31,933 bases of DNA from Candidatus Nomurabacteria bacterium (GTDB lineage: Bacteria; Patescibacteriota; Minisyncoccia; Phycocordibacterales; UBA9973): positions 949-32,881 of the forward strand of contig JAHFNP010000003.1 in the NCBI GenBank assembly GCA_023267245.1, given 5' to 3'. Each line of letters opens with the position of its first letter. Within the stretch, counting starts at the first letter, position 1. Made by a program: the position numbers and the translations under genes. Below are positions 1 to 7,991 of this stretch, one piece after another. Under the pieces are notes generated by a model. It had not been told where the DNA came from and made no database searches. It was given only the letters and a program-made list of their open reading frames with translations.

Positions 1-402
1 CTGGAAGGATCCGGGCGGGAGGACATTTTTCAAGAGCGTCTCGAGGTAGTATTCGCCCAAGATTCCGCGCTGTTTCGGATTCTTTAAAATATCCTGCAAG
101 CTTTGCAACTGATCGGCAAAAGACATGACTTGTTTCTGGCCTTCGCTCACCTTGGTCAGCTCCTCAGTGATCTCTTTGATAAGCTTGGATGATTCGGAAG
201 TCTGGTGGCGCAAGGATTCGTGCATCGTTTTGTGTGATTCGCCGATCTTCTGATCGACTGTGCGCGAAAGCTCGTTGATCTGCTGGAGGATTAGATTGAG
301 CCCGTCGCCCGCCCCTCCTTGTTTTTTGTTAGAAAGAATATAAATTAAAAGACCCACAAGGATCGCAACGGCAACAATTAAAGCAATCACAATTGAATTC
401 AT
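1..402 (-). CDS. rmuC: RmuC family DNA recombination protein, N-terminal part
   Basis: Partial gene: the ATG is at 402-400 and the reading frame runs off the left edge after 134 codons. It starts with one membrane segment (MNSIVIALIVAVAILVGLLIYIL), then a long charged coiled coil, then the RmuC-type entry into the nuclease-like domain (LKNPKQRGILGEYYLETLL). RmuC is known as a membrane-anchored coiled-coil protein with a PD-(D/E)XK-like domain that limits inversions at repeats; the catalytic residues lie outside the window. A -10 (TATACT, 417-412) lies 9 nt before the ATG, so the transcript is nearly leaderless. It diverges from the yqeY operon. Family assignment is strong; function is by family. 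Confidence 0.88.
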   Translation of the reverse strand, partial: MNSIVIALIVAVAILVGLLIYILSNKKQGGAGDGLNLILQQINELSRTVDQKIGESHKTMHESLRHQTSESSKLIKEITEELTKVSEGQKQVMSFADQLQSLQDILKNPKQRGILGEYYLETLLKNVLPPGSFQ

Positions 403-427
403 ATTATGTTTAGTATACAATATAAAG
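403..427. promoter_or_regulatory. 25-bp divergent promoter, rmuC / yqeY operon
   Basis: The whole gap between the two start codons is 25 bp. On + there is TACAAT (416-421), 6 nt before the GTG at 428, with TTGAAT (393-398) 17 bp upstream as a -35 that lies inside the rmuC start. On - there is TATACT (417-412), 9 nt before the rmuC ATG. The two -10 boxes overlap by 2 bp, so RNA polymerase could probably use only one side at a time. Seen in sequence; activity is inferred. Confidence 0.6.
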
Positions 428-880
428 GTGCTTCAGCAAAAAATTAGAGATCAAATAAAGACCGCTATGCTCGCTAAAAACAAGATAAAGCTCGATGTTC
501 TTCGGGGTATTTCCGCCGCCTTCACCAACGAATTGGTCGCCAAGGGCAAGAAACCTCAAGACGAATTACCTGATGAGGACGCGTTGGCAGTTGTAAGCCG
601 CTTGGCCAAGCAAAGAAAGGATTCGATCGAGCAATTCAAGAAAGGGAATAGGGAAGACTTGGTGAAAGAGGAGGAAGAACAGCTAGCAGTCTTGGCGGAA
701 TATTTGCCAACCTTGATGGGTAGAGCGGAAGTCGAGAAAATCGCGCAAGCTAAGAAAGAAGAACTCGGCATCACTGACAAATCAAAACAAGGCTTGCTTA
801 TGTCCGCATTGATGAAAGATTTAAAAGGTAAAGCCGACGGCATGGTGGTAAAAGAAGTCGTCGAATCAATTTTAAAATAA
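428..880 (+). CDS. GatB/YqeY domain protein
   Basis: A 150-residue protein matching the stand-alone YqeY family, a helical domain related to the C-terminal tail of GatB. Family signatures are the N-terminal MLQQKIRDQIKTAM and LDVLRGI, the RKDSIEQFKKGNREDL segment and the EYLP turn. The start is GTG at 428, chosen because the family N-terminus begins here and a -10 sits 6 nt upstream. It leads a five-gene operon with 1-3 nt gaps. The role of free YqeY is not settled; tRNA-dependent amidation or tRNA binding is suggested by its relation to GatB, whose gene lies further downstream at 4056. Confidence 0.88.
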   Translation: MLQQKIRDQIKTAMLAKNKIKLDVLRGISAAFTNELVAKGKKPQDELPDEDALAVVSRLAKQRKDSIEQFKKGNREDLVKEEEEQLAVLAEYLPTLMGRAEVEKIAQAKKEELGITDKSKQGLLMSALMKDLKGKADGMVVKEVVESILK

Positions 881-881
881 A

Positions 882-1223
882 ATGAAAATAATATTACATT
901 GGATTATCATATCAGCAGCAGTTTATGGGTTGGCCTATTTTATTCCCAACATCACTATTTCGATTTGGTGGATAGCTTTGATCATCGGTGCGATTCTTTA
1001 CTTCATCCATCAGATAGTTAAGCCGATTATCAAGATTTTAACTTTGCCGATAAATTTGATCACCTTCGGACTTTTCTCGATCGTCCTGAATGTACTATTT
1101 TTCTGGTTCCCGTCCGTGATCATATCTGGTTTCAAGGTAGAGACTCTGACGGCGGCTCTGATCGGGGGCATTGTGATTTCTCTTGTAAATGGTCTGACTG
1201 AAAGGACTTTGAATTCTGACTAA
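882..1223 (+). CDS. 4-TM phage-holin-family membrane protein (PF04020-like)
   Basis: 113 residues, almost all hydrophobic, with four predicted membrane segments (about 5-22, 28-48, 56-80 and 87-105). Features typical of the mycobacterial four-TM holin family are an early YGLAYFIPNI segment, KPIIKILTLPINLITFGLF in the middle, and a C-terminal GGIVISLVNGL. Most chromosomal members are not phage genes and their role is unknown. It starts 1 nt after yqeY and lies 3 nt before the next gene, so it is certainly co-transcribed. No prophage genes are nearby. Confidence 0.85.
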   Translation: MKIILHWIIISAAVYGLAYFIPNITISIWWIALIIGAILYFIHQIVKPIIKILTLPINLITFGLFSIVLNVLFFWFPSVIISGFKVETLTAALIGGIVISLVNGLTERTLNSD

Positions 1224-1226
1224 TAT

Positions 1227-1835
1227 ATGAATACATTAAGCGCATTAACACATTTCGTTGATCAGTATCTTTTGTGGGGCTATGTCCTGATTCCTGTCGG
1301 AGTTATGACCGAGGGCGATTTGACTTTGCTTTTCAGCGGGATTATTGCTCACTTGGGATCACTCAATTTCTTCGCGGTGTTGGGCGTCGCTTATATCGGC
1401 GCGATAGCCAAGAGTCTGATCGGCTACTATATCGGCTATCAGTTAAAGAAAAGATTCCCCAACCATAAATTCCTGGCTTTTGTTGAAGGTAGAGTTTTGT
1501 ATTATTTGCCGCACATTAAGAAAAATCCCTTTTTGTCTCTCCTTATTTCAAAGTTCTTGTACGGTTTTTTCTCGATGAATTATTTCGTTCTATTTTTCTT
1601 CGGCTTCATAAATTCAAATTTCAAAAAATATATCAAATATGAACTGATCACTTCATTTATCTGGGTTTTTGTTGGAATAAGTCTTGGTTATTTCTTCAGT
1701 TATGCGGCCTTGAAGGTCACTCATGATATTAAGAAGTTCTTATTAATCATTGTCGCTCTAGTTGTGTTGTTCTTTATCCTTGAGAAGGTTATAACATTTA
1801 TCTTTGAGACTTTTGAAAATATAGATAATAAATAA
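1227..1835 (+). CDS. DedA/VTT-like membrane protein
   Basis: 202 residues with an N-terminal re-entrant type segment, a TEGDLTLLFSGIIAHLG stretch and a later GAIAKSLIGYYIGYQLKKRF stretch, resembling DedA family (SNARE-associated/VTT) proteins. DedA proteins flip or move undecaprenyl phosphate and phosphatidylethanolamine-type lipids and affect envelope homeostasis. About five hydrophobic segments are visible, with the last at about 168-190. The match to canonical DedA motifs (E at position 29, Gly-rich turn) is partial, so the subgroup is uncertain. Located inside the yqeY-obgE operon. Confidence 0.7.
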   Translation: MNTLSALTHFVDQYLLWGYVLIPVGVMTEGDLTLLFSGIIAHLGSLNFFAVLGVAYIGAIAKSLIGYYIGYQLKKRFPNHKFLAFVEGRVLYYLPHIKKNPFLSLLISKFLYGFFSMNYFVLFFFGFINSNFKKYIKYELITSFIWVFVGISLGYFFSYAALKVTHDIKKFLLIIVALVVLFFILEKVITFIFETFENIDNK

Positions 1836-1837
1836 AA

Positions 1838-2734
1838 ATGTTTAAAAAAACCAAAAAAGTAATAACTCATAGCGGGAGTTTCCATCCGGATGATGTTTTT
1901 GCCTGCGCGACTCTGTCTCTTTATCTGGAAAAGAATAATCTCCGTTGCAAGATAGTGAGAACCCGCGATCCTGAAATAATAAAAACAGGCAACTTTGTTG
2001 TCGATGTCGGAGGAATATACGATCCGAGTATAAATAGATTTGATCATCACCAGAAAGAAAGTGCCGGCAAAAGAGACAACGGCGTGCCGTATGCCGGATT
2101 CGGTTTAGTTTGGAAGAATTTTGGCGAACAAGTTTGTGATTCAAAAGAGGTAGCAGAAAAAATTGATAAGAAATTGGCCCAGCCGATCGATGCGGAAGAT
2201 AACGGAGTCGCGATTTCAACGCCGATTATCACCGATGTATTTTCATATGGCATAAATAGCGTAGTGAGTCTGTATTTGCCCGAAGATCGAGAGGGCAAGG
2301 AGTGTGATTCTAATTTCTTGCAATTGGTTGAATGGGCAAAGTTCGTATTGCAAGTTGAAATAAAAAAAGAAAAATATAAAATAGAATCGGTAGCAAAAGT
2401 CATAGAATGTTACAACAATGCTCAAGATAAAAGGATGATTATTATCGAAGAGCATTATCCTTGGCAGGAAACTCTGAGCAAATACCCTGAACCGCTCTTT
2501 ATAGTTATACCGATTTCGAAAGATTCATGGGCTGTTAGCACTGTGCGAGTGAAAAAGGACTCTTTCGAAAATAGAAAAAATCTGCCGGCAAAATGGGCCG
2601 GCCTTCAGGGTAAGGATATTCAAGATGCTACGGGTGTGCTAGACTCTGTTTTCTGCCACAGGAATCTTTTCTTGGCCGTAGCCAAGTCCAAAGAAGGGGC
2701 GATTAAATTAGCAAAATTAGCGTTAGAAGATTAA
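1838..2734 (+). CDS. MYG1-family (UPF0160) putative DHH-like exonuclease
   Basis: 298 residues of the MYG1 family. Recognisable are GSFHPDDVFA near residue 12, a DxGG block (VVDVGGIYDP), the metal-binding DHH triad in NRFDHHQKE, DAEDNG further on, and the C-terminal HRNLFLAVAKSKEGA. MYG1 homologues in eukaryotes are 3'-5' RNA exonucleases acting on organellar and nuclear RNA; the DHH-type ligands are all present here, so nuclease activity is plausible. Length is slightly below eukaryotic members. It lies 2 nt after the DedA-like gene and 2 nt before obgE, in the same operon. Confidence 0.87.
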   Translation: MFKKTKKVITHSGSFHPDDVFACATLSLYLEKNNLRCKIVRTRDPEIIKTGNFVVDVGGIYDPSINRFDHHQKESAGKRDNGVPYAGFGLVWKNFGEQVCDSKEVAEKIDKKLAQPIDAEDNGVAISTPIITDVFSYGINSVVSLYLPEDREGKECDSNFLQLVEWAKFVLQVEIKKEKYKIESVAKVIECYNNAQDKRMIIIEEHYPWQETLSKYPEPLFIVIPISKDSWAVSTVRVKKDSFENRKNLPAKWAGLQGKDIQDATGVLDSVFCHRNLFLAVAKSKEGAIKLAKLALED

Positions 2735-2736
2735 AT

Positions 2737-3714
2737 ATGGCATTTATAGATGAATTAAAAATTTACTCAAAGGCAGGTGATGGTGGCGACGGAGTAGTCC
2801 GCTGGCTTCATGAGAAGGGCAAGGAATGGTCCGGTCCGGCTGGAGGTGATGGAGGAAACGGCGGCAATGTTTATGTCCAGGCTGTTCGCGATGTCTATAT
2901 TTTGTCAAAATACCGTCACCAGAAACAATTCCCGGCTGAGCGAGGCGAGAACGGCGGATCAAGCAGTCTGCATGGAGCAAATGGGGAAGACTTGATAATC
3001 GACTTGCCGATCGGATCAATCATCAAAAATTTGGAGACCGGACAAACTTACTCGCTCCTTAAAGAAGGACAGAAAGAGTTGTTGCTTCGAAGCGGCCGAG
3101 GCGGTTACGGCAATGAACATTTTAAAGCTTCAACCAATACAACGCCGAAAGAATGGACTCCGGGCAAACCGGGACAAGAAGGCAATTTTTATATCGAGCT
3201 TGAACTTTTTGCCGACCTAGGGCTAGTTGGCTTGCCGAATGCCGGCAAATCAAGCCTATTGAATTCTTTGACAAAAGCGCAGGCTAAGATCGGCGCTTAT
3301 CAATTTACGACTCTTGATCCGAACCTTGGAGATCTTTATGGGTACATTATTGCCGACATCCCGGGACTTATCGAAGGCGCATCGGAAGGGAAAGGACTTG
3401 GGACTAAATTCTTGAGACATATCAAGAGAACTAAAATGCTTGCTCACTTGGTCTCGTTTGAAAACGGGGACGAGATGATGAATGTTTACAAAACAATCCG
3501 TAAGGAACTCAAAAGTTATGATCCGGAACTTTTAGAAAAGGACGAGATCATACTCCTGACCAAGACCGATGTCACCGATGAAAAAACAGTCCAGAAAAAG
3601 ATTAAAGAATTCGCCAAACTTAAGAAACCTGTCTTTGTGATTTCTCTCTATGACGACGCATCAATTAAATCTTTCTCCGACGAGCTTATTAAAATTTTGA
3701 AATTAGAGAAATAA
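2737..3714 (+). CDS. obgE: GTPase Obg/CgtA
   Basis: 325 residues. The glycine-rich Obg fold fills residues 1-158 (KAGDGGDGVVRW, GPAGGDGGNGG). The G domain follows, with P-loop GLPNAGKSS (165-173), TTLDPNLG switch I, DIPG (207-210) and TKTD (275-278). Obg binds the 50S subunit and acts in late ribosome assembly and (p)ppGpp-linked growth control. The C-terminal OCT domain found in many bacteria is absent, since the protein ends just after the G domain. It is the last gene of the operon, followed at once by a strong hairpin. Confidence 0.96.
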   Translation: MAFIDELKIYSKAGDGGDGVVRWLHEKGKEWSGPAGGDGGNGGNVYVQAVRDVYILSKYRHQKQFPAERGENGGSSSLHGANGEDLIIDLPIGSIIKNLETGQTYSLLKEGQKELLLRSGRGGYGNEHFKASTNTTPKEWTPGKPGQEGNFYIELELFADLGLVGLPNAGKSSLLNSLTKAQAKIGAYQFTTLDPNLGDLYGYIIADIPGLIEGASEGKGLGTKFLRHIKRTKMLAHLVSFENGDEMMNVYKTIRKELKSYDPELLEKDEIILLTKTDVTDEKTVQKKIKEFAKLKKPVFVISLYDDASIKSFSDELIKILKLEK

Positions 3715-3715
3715 A

Positions 3716-3743
3716 AAATCGCCCCAAATATTTGGGGCGATTT
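3716..3743. terminator. Bidirectional terminator between obgE and 3754-3945
   Basis: A perfect 14+14 bp palindrome (AAATCGCCCCAAAT and its complement) with A-runs and T-runs on both sides. It lies 2 nt after the obgE stop and 10 nt after the stop of the opposing small gene, so it serves both. Confidence 0.88.
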
Positions 3744-3753
3744 AAAAAGTTTC

Positions 3754-3945
3754 TTACCTTCTCCTTTTAGTTCCTTTTCTGGCAGCTATCCTTTTGATAG
3801 CATCTTCACGCCTAATTTTCTCCTGCTCTTTAGATTTTTTTGCAGATCGTTTCATAACAATAACAAAAATTGTTACGAAAATTACTAAAAAAGAAGGAAG
3901 GATGATGATCAGGTTGTCCTCGAGTAATTTCAATAAGTGGTCCAT
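3754..3945 (-). CDS. Small single-span membrane protein, unknown function
   Basis: 63 residues: a short acidic/hydrophobic start (MDHLLKLLEDN), one strong membrane segment at about 12-31, and a very basic helical tail ending GTKRRR. That layout predicts the tail in the cytoplasm. No family is recognised. Support for a real gene is its own promoter (TTGACA-17-TAGTAT at 4017-3989), a leader of about 37 nt and a shared terminator just after the stop. There is no clear Shine-Dalgarno sequence. Confidence 0.65.
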   Translation of the reverse strand: MDHLLKLLEDNLIIILPSFLVIFVTIFVIVMKRSAKKSKEQEKIRREDAIKRIAARKGTKRRR

Positions 3946-3988
3946 GGCGGATAGTTTTTAAAAGGTTCAAAAAAATATCTCTGCCCAA

Positions 3989-4017
3989 ATACTATCATGA
4001 TAATATAACATTGTCAA
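3989..4017 (-). promoter_or_regulatory. Promoter of the small membrane protein
   Basis: On the - strand: TTGACA (4017-4012), 17-bp spacer, TAGTAT (3994-3989). The consensus -35 and optimal spacing make this convincing. It faces away from gatB. Confidence 0.75.
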
Positions 4018-4041
4018 GCATCAAAAAGGGTTTTTATTTTG

Positions 4042-4047
4042 TATAAT
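4042..4047 (+). promoter_or_regulatory. -10 box of gatB, near-leaderless
   Basis: Consensus TATAAT ending 8 nt before the gatB ATG at 4056. No good -35 lies at 16-18 bp. Transcription should start at or within a few bases of the start codon. Confidence 0.6.
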
Positions 4048-4055
4048 AAAAGGCA

Positions 4056-5468
4056 ATGTCAAAGAAATACTACCCGATAATTGGCTTAGAAATCCACGCG
4101 GAGTTGAAAACAACGACGAAGATGTTTTGCAATTCCAAGAACGATCCGGATGAGACTCAGCCCAATGTGAATATTTGTCCGGTTTGCATGGCGCATCCGG
4201 GGACTTTGCCTGTGATCAATAAAAAGGCTGTGGAGCATGTGATCCGCGTCGGCCTTGCTTTGGGCGGAGAGATCGCCGACTTTACCGAATTCGACCGTAA
4301 GAATTACTTTTACCCCGATATCCCAAAGGGTTATCAGATCAGCCAATACAAATATCCGATCGTTGCCGGCGGCAATTTGAATGGAGTAGCAATTACCCGC
4401 GTGCACCTTGAGGAAGATACCGCCAGTTCAAATCACACCTCGTCTGGGTCTCTAGTCGACTTCAATCGCGCCGGAGTTCCGCTTATGGAGCTCGTGACCG
4501 AGCCTGTTATAAAAAGCGCCGAAGAAGCGGGCGCTTTCGCTAGAGAGTTTCAATTGCTCCTGAGAACACTAGGAGTTTCCGACGCCGATATGGAAAAAGG
4601 ACAAATGCGAGTTGAAGCCAATATTTCCATCTCGGACAATCCGGATAAATTTGGCACGAAAGTTGAAGTTAAAAATTTAAATTCCTTTAAGGCGGCCGAG
4701 AAGGCGATCAAATACGAACTCGAGAGGATGAAAGATTTATTAGAAGAAGGCAAAGGCGAGGAGATAGTCCAAGAGACTCGCGGTTGGGACGACAACAAAG
4801 GTTCAACTTTTTCTCAACGCTCAAAAGAGTCGGCGCATGACTATAGGTATTTCCCGGATCCGGATTTGCCTAAGCTAAAACTTCACCAGGCATTTGATAT
4901 CAAAAATATGAAAGAAAATTTGCCGGAATTGCCTTGGCAAAAAAGAGATAGATTTAAGAAATATGGTATCAGCGACGAGGCAACGGAGATATTTACGCAA
5001 AATGCTATGCTCGGAGAATATTTTGAAAATGTATCTTCTATATTTAAAGAAGACTTAGCGAAAATAAAACTCGCTTCAAACTATATAACTTCAGACATTG
5101 TTGGACATTTGAAGAATAAACCAGATGTCACTATGCCTTCGGTAATAAATGTCGCCGGACTTATAAATATGATTGCCGAGGGCAAGATATCTTCTCGAGC
5201 GGCGAAGGACATCCTCGAATATATGCATGGGCACGATGAGGATCCTGAGAAAATCGCCGAAGAAAAGGGATTGTTGCAGAAGTCGGATGAGGGCGAGTTG
5301 AAGCACATGATCGAGAAGATTATCGCCGAGAATGAGACGATCGTTGCTGAGTATAAGCAGGGTAAGGAGGCGTCGTTGCAGTATTTGATCGGCCAAGTGA
5401 TGAAGGTTTCCAAAGGTTCCGCCAATCCACAAGTGGCCAAAAATATATTATTAAAAATGATACAATAA
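4056..5468 (+). CDS. gatB: Aspartyl/glutamyl-tRNA amidotransferase subunit B
   Basis: 470 residues, full family length. GatB signatures: GLEIHAELKTTTKMFC near the start, the zinc-type Cys pair in NICPVCMAHPGTLPV, FYPDIPKGYQISQ, and VEVKNLNSFKAAEKAI. The C-terminal YqeY-like helical domain ends with QVMKVSKGSANPQ. GatB is the kinase/tRNA-binding part of GatCAB, which converts Glu-tRNA(Gln) and Asp-tRNA(Asn) to the amidated forms. gatA and gatC are not in this window. It is followed 7 nt later by gap. Confidence 0.97.
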   Translation: MSKKYYPIIGLEIHAELKTTTKMFCNSKNDPDETQPNVNICPVCMAHPGTLPVINKKAVEHVIRVGLALGGEIADFTEFDRKNYFYPDIPKGYQISQYKYPIVAGGNLNGVAITRVHLEEDTASSNHTSSGSLVDFNRAGVPLMELVTEPVIKSAEEAGAFAREFQLLLRTLGVSDADMEKGQMRVEANISISDNPDKFGTKVEVKNLNSFKAAEKAIKYELERMKDLLEEGKGEEIVQETRGWDDNKGSTFSQRSKESAHDYRYFPDPDLPKLKLHQAFDIKNMKENLPELPWQKRDRFKKYGISDEATEIFTQNAMLGEYFENVSSIFKEDLAKIKLASNYITSDIVGHLKNKPDVTMPSVINVAGLINMIAEGKISSRAAKDILEYMHGHDEDPEKIAEEKGLLQKSDEGELKHMIEKIIAENETIVAEYKQGKEASLQYLIGQVMKVSKGSANPQVAKNILLKMIQ

Positions 5469-5475
5469 ATCACAT

Positions 5476-6504
5476 ATGAAAAAAACAAGAGTTGCGATAA
5501 ATGGTTTTGGGCGAATTGGCAGGGCTTTTTTGAAGCTTTCTTTTGAAAGGCCTGAAGAGATAGAAGTAGTTGCTGTAAATGACCTTGGTTCAATAGAAAG
5601 TCTAGCGTATCTTCTTAAATACGACACTGTTTATAAAACTTGGGCGCATGAGGTCAAACATGACGATCAGAATATCATCATCGACGGCAAGGTTATAAGA
5701 TTTATATCAGAAAAGGATGCAACGAAACTTCCATGGAAGGATTTGAATATCGATGTAGTCGTCGAATCAACCGGACTTTATACAAGTTATGAGCAGGCCA
5801 ATGTGCATATCGAAGCCGGCGCAAAGAAAGTCGTCATTACCGCGCCGGTCAAGGATGAAGCTTTTGATCCTCTCACTCAGGCGACTGTACTCATGGGAGT
5901 AAATGAAGAAAAGTTAAAAACTTGTATCATTTCTTCAAACGCTTCATGCACGACAAATGCCGCGAGTCCTCTTATCGCTATTTTGGATGAAATGCTCGGC
6001 ATTGAAAAAGCTATTTTAAATACTGTGCATGGCTACACCGCTTCTCAGTCGCTCGTCGACGGCCCTTCCAAGAAAGATTTGCGTGAAGGCCGCGCGGCCG
6101 CGCAAAATATCGTTCCGTCTTCTACCGGCGCGGCAATCGCTGTGACCAAAGCTTTCCCAAAACTCGAAGGTCTCTTTGACGGGATTTCTATCCGCGTGCC
6201 GGTTGTCGCCGGATCGATCGTCGATGTGACATTTATCGCCAAAAGAAATACAACGGCCGAAGAAGTAAATATGATGCTTAAAAAAGCGGCTAGCGATGCG
6301 CGATGGGCAGGAATTTTCTCAACTACGGAAGAACCACTCGTGTCTTCAGATATTTTAGGCAGCCATTACGGCTCTATTGCTGACCTTGAGATGACTCGAG
6401 TCGTCGGCGGGAATTTGGTTAAAGTTATGGCTTGGTATGACAATGAAATGGGGTACACATACACCCTTGTCGATCATGTGATTAAGACAGGCAACGCAAT
6501 TTAA
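5476..6504 (+). CDS. gap: Glyceraldehyde-3-phosphate dehydrogenase, type I
   Basis: 342 residues. The NAD-binding GFGRIG is at 10-15, the active-site Cys158 in SNASCTTNAASP and catalytic His185 in LNTVHGYTASQ; the C-terminal WYDNEMGYTYTLVDHV is typical. It oxidises glyceraldehyde-3-phosphate to 1,3-bisphosphoglycerate. Asp36 after the second strand (AVNDLG) is a feature linked to NAD rather than NADP use, by family knowledge. It is the first of a run of central-carbon genes and lies only 7 nt after gatB, so it is probably co-transcribed with it. Confidence 0.97.
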   Translation: MKKTRVAINGFGRIGRAFLKLSFERPEEIEVVAVNDLGSIESLAYLLKYDTVYKTWAHEVKHDDQNIIIDGKVIRFISEKDATKLPWKDLNIDVVVESTGLYTSYEQANVHIEAGAKKVVITAPVKDEAFDPLTQATVLMGVNEEKLKTCIISSNASCTTNAASPLIAILDEMLGIEKAILNTVHGYTASQSLVDGPSKKDLREGRAAAQNIVPSSTGAAIAVTKAFPKLEGLFDGISIRVPVVAGSIVDVTFIAKRNTTAEEVNMMLKKAASDARWAGIFSTTEEPLVSSDILGSHYGSIADLEMTRVVGGNLVKVMAWYDNEMGYTYTLVDHVIKTGNAI

Positions 6505-6516
6505 ATTATTAACTTG

Positions 6517-6532
6517 CCCCGCCGTGGCGGGG
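6517..6532. repeat. CCCCGCC/GGCGGGG palindrome copy 1
   Basis: CCCCGCC-GT-GGCGGGG just after gap and 14 nt before the next ATG. The same core recurs at 20594, 23057, 24256 and 24298. It could act as a weak terminator or mRNA stabiliser, but there is no U-run after it. Confidence 0.7.
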
Positions 6533-6546
6533 ATAATAAAAATATT

Positions 6547-6738
6547 ATGAACAATATAGAAGAATTTGATGGTGGAGTTGTAAAGCACTTAAGTCAGGCA
6601 GAACAATTGCAAGAAAAACTCGGAAGAATTGAAGTAGAGCTTCTAGGTGATATTTCTAGTGAAAAGAAGATAGAACTTGAAGAAGAAAAAGCTAATATTG
6701 AGGAGCAATTAAAAAATATTCCTGAGGAAGTAGCGTAG
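6547..6738 (+). CDS. Small acidic helical protein, unknown function
   Basis: 63 residues starting at the ATG at 6547 (MNNIEEFDGG). A longer frame from a TTG at 6514 would translate the palindrome and was not chosen. The sequence is mostly Glu, Lys, Leu and Ile in heptad-like order, so a short coiled coil is likely. It ends with TAG at 6736. No family recognised. It sits between gap and rpiB on the same strand, 17 nt before rpiB. Similar short charged helical proteins occur at 9856-11086. Confidence 0.55.
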   Translation: MNNIEEFDGGVVKHLSQAEQLQEKLGRIEVELLGDISSEKKIELEEEKANIEEQLKNIPEEVA

Positions 6739-6755
6739 TACTATTTTGTAAACTT

Positions 6756-7271
6756 ATGAAAATATACATTGCCTCGGATCATGCCGGGTTTAAGTTAAAA
6801 GAAGAATTAGTACCTTTTGTTAAGGGTCTGGATTTTAGGCATGAAGTTTTTGATTTGGGGCCGGTAGAATATAATGAGAATGATGACTATCCGGATTTCA
6901 TTGCTCCAGTTGCCGAAGCCGTAGCAAGCGGCGAAGGTCTTGAGCCTGTCGAAAGACGAATGGGTATTATTATCGGCGGAAGCGGCCAAGGCGAGGCAAT
7001 GACTGCAAATAGATTCAAGGGCGTCAGAGCCGCGGTCTTTTACGGGGAACATATGCCGATCCAATATATCGACATGACGATGAAAGAGAGTCATGATCCG
7101 TATGAGATAGTAAAGCTCTCGCGCGCGCATAACGACGCCAATATACTTTCGATCGGTGCCCGTTTTGTTTCCTCAGCGGAATCTAAAATGGCCGTTAAAC
7201 TTTTCTTGGAAACATCTTTTACTGGAGAAGAACGACATCTCAGGAGGATTAAAAAAATAGAAGTTAAATAA
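6756..7271 (+). CDS. rpiB: RpiB/LacA/LacB-type sugar-phosphate isomerase
   Basis: 171 residues. Family signatures: IYIASDHAGFKLKEEL at the start, DYPDFI, the GIIIGGSGQGEAMTANR loop, and DANILSIGARF. It interconverts ribose-5-phosphate and ribulose-5-phosphate. The loop that carries the catalytic Cys in E. coli-type RpiB reads GGSGQGE here; the mycobacterial-type enzymes have a similar GGSGNGE loop and use the Glu as base, so activity is still expected. It is 1 nt upstream of the rpe-like gene, in a pentose-phosphate operon. Confidence 0.92.
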   Translation: MKIYIASDHAGFKLKEELVPFVKGLDFRHEVFDLGPVEYNENDDYPDFIAPVAEAVASGEGLEPVERRMGIIIGGSGQGEAMTANRFKGVRAAVFYGEHMPIQYIDMTMKESHDPYEIVKLSRAHNDANILSIGARFVSSAESKMAVKLFLETSFTGEERHLRRIKKIEVK

Positions 7272-7272
7272 T

Positions 7273-7986
7273 ATGGAAATCATACCGGCGGTAATGCCAA
7301 GAAATTACGAAGATTTGAAGAATAAAATAGCCATGGTACGAGGGCTTGTTCCGACTGTGCAGATTGATCTTATGGACAGGCGATTCACCAACGGCATAAC
7401 TTGGCCATTTTCGAAAAACAACGATGAAGAAGTTTTTTCCTCCGATCCGTACTTTCTGGAAATAATCAGAGAAGAAAACGGTTTGCCTTTTTGGGAAGAG
7501 ATAGATTTTGAATTAGATTTGATGGTCAGGGACGCTATAGAAAACTTCGATAACTATTTGAAGCTCGGACCGAAGAGAATAGTTTTTCATCTTGAAGCGC
7601 AAGACCCCGTGCATCTGAGAGAATTCATAGAAGGCATAGATTTGTATGTCCGCGACAATGTCAGCATCGGAGTCGCGATCAATACGACCACGCCCATATC
7701 TGAAATCACACCCCTTCTTTTTTGCATAGATTTTGTCCAATGCATGGGCATAGAGCATATAGGCTTTCAAGGCGAGCCGTTCGATGAACGGGTGATCGAC
7801 AACATCAAAGCGTTGCGAAAAGACCACCCAGAGCTTATAATTAGCGTAGATGGCGGAGTAAATCTAGACACGGCGCCGATGCTTATAGAAGCCGGAGCAA
7901 ATAGGCTCGTCATCGGTTCAGCTATATTCGGAAGTATTGATATTAGAGAAACAGTTAGAGAATTTGAGAATAATCTAAAATACTAA
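7273..7986 (+). CDS. rpe: Ribulose-phosphate 3-epimerase-like TIM-barrel protein
   Basis: 237 residues of the Rpe superfamily: IIPAVMPRNYEDL, IDLMDRRF, HLEAQD, VAINTTTPI, ISVDGGVNLD and ANRLVIGSAIFG. Rpe interconverts ribulose- and xylulose-5-phosphate with a metal bound by two His and two Asp. Here the first His-x-Asp reads QID and the second His position (usually in DVHLM) reads ELDLM, so both His ligands are replaced, while the two catalytic Asp (IDLMD and SVDGG) remain. Placement between rpiB and transketolase argues it still serves that step, perhaps with altered metal use. Confidence 0.82.
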   Translation: MEIIPAVMPRNYEDLKNKIAMVRGLVPTVQIDLMDRRFTNGITWPFSKNNDEEVFSSDPYFLEIIREENGLPFWEEIDFELDLMVRDAIENFDNYLKLGPKRIVFHLEAQDPVHLREFIEGIDLYVRDNVSIGVAINTTTPISEITPLLFCIDFVQCMGIEHIGFQGEPFDERVIDNIKALRKDHPELIISVDGGVNLDTAPMLIEAGANRLVIGSAIFGSIDIRETVREFENNLKY

Positions 7987-7991
7987 CAGAA

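Noticed and set aside
882..1223. Prophage from the holin-family protein
   Set aside because: No other phage genes occur nearby and this family is common on chromosomes without prophages.
6514..6546. TTG start giving a longer small protein before rpiB
   Set aside because: It would translate the GC-rich palindrome; the ATG at 6547 is cleaner.
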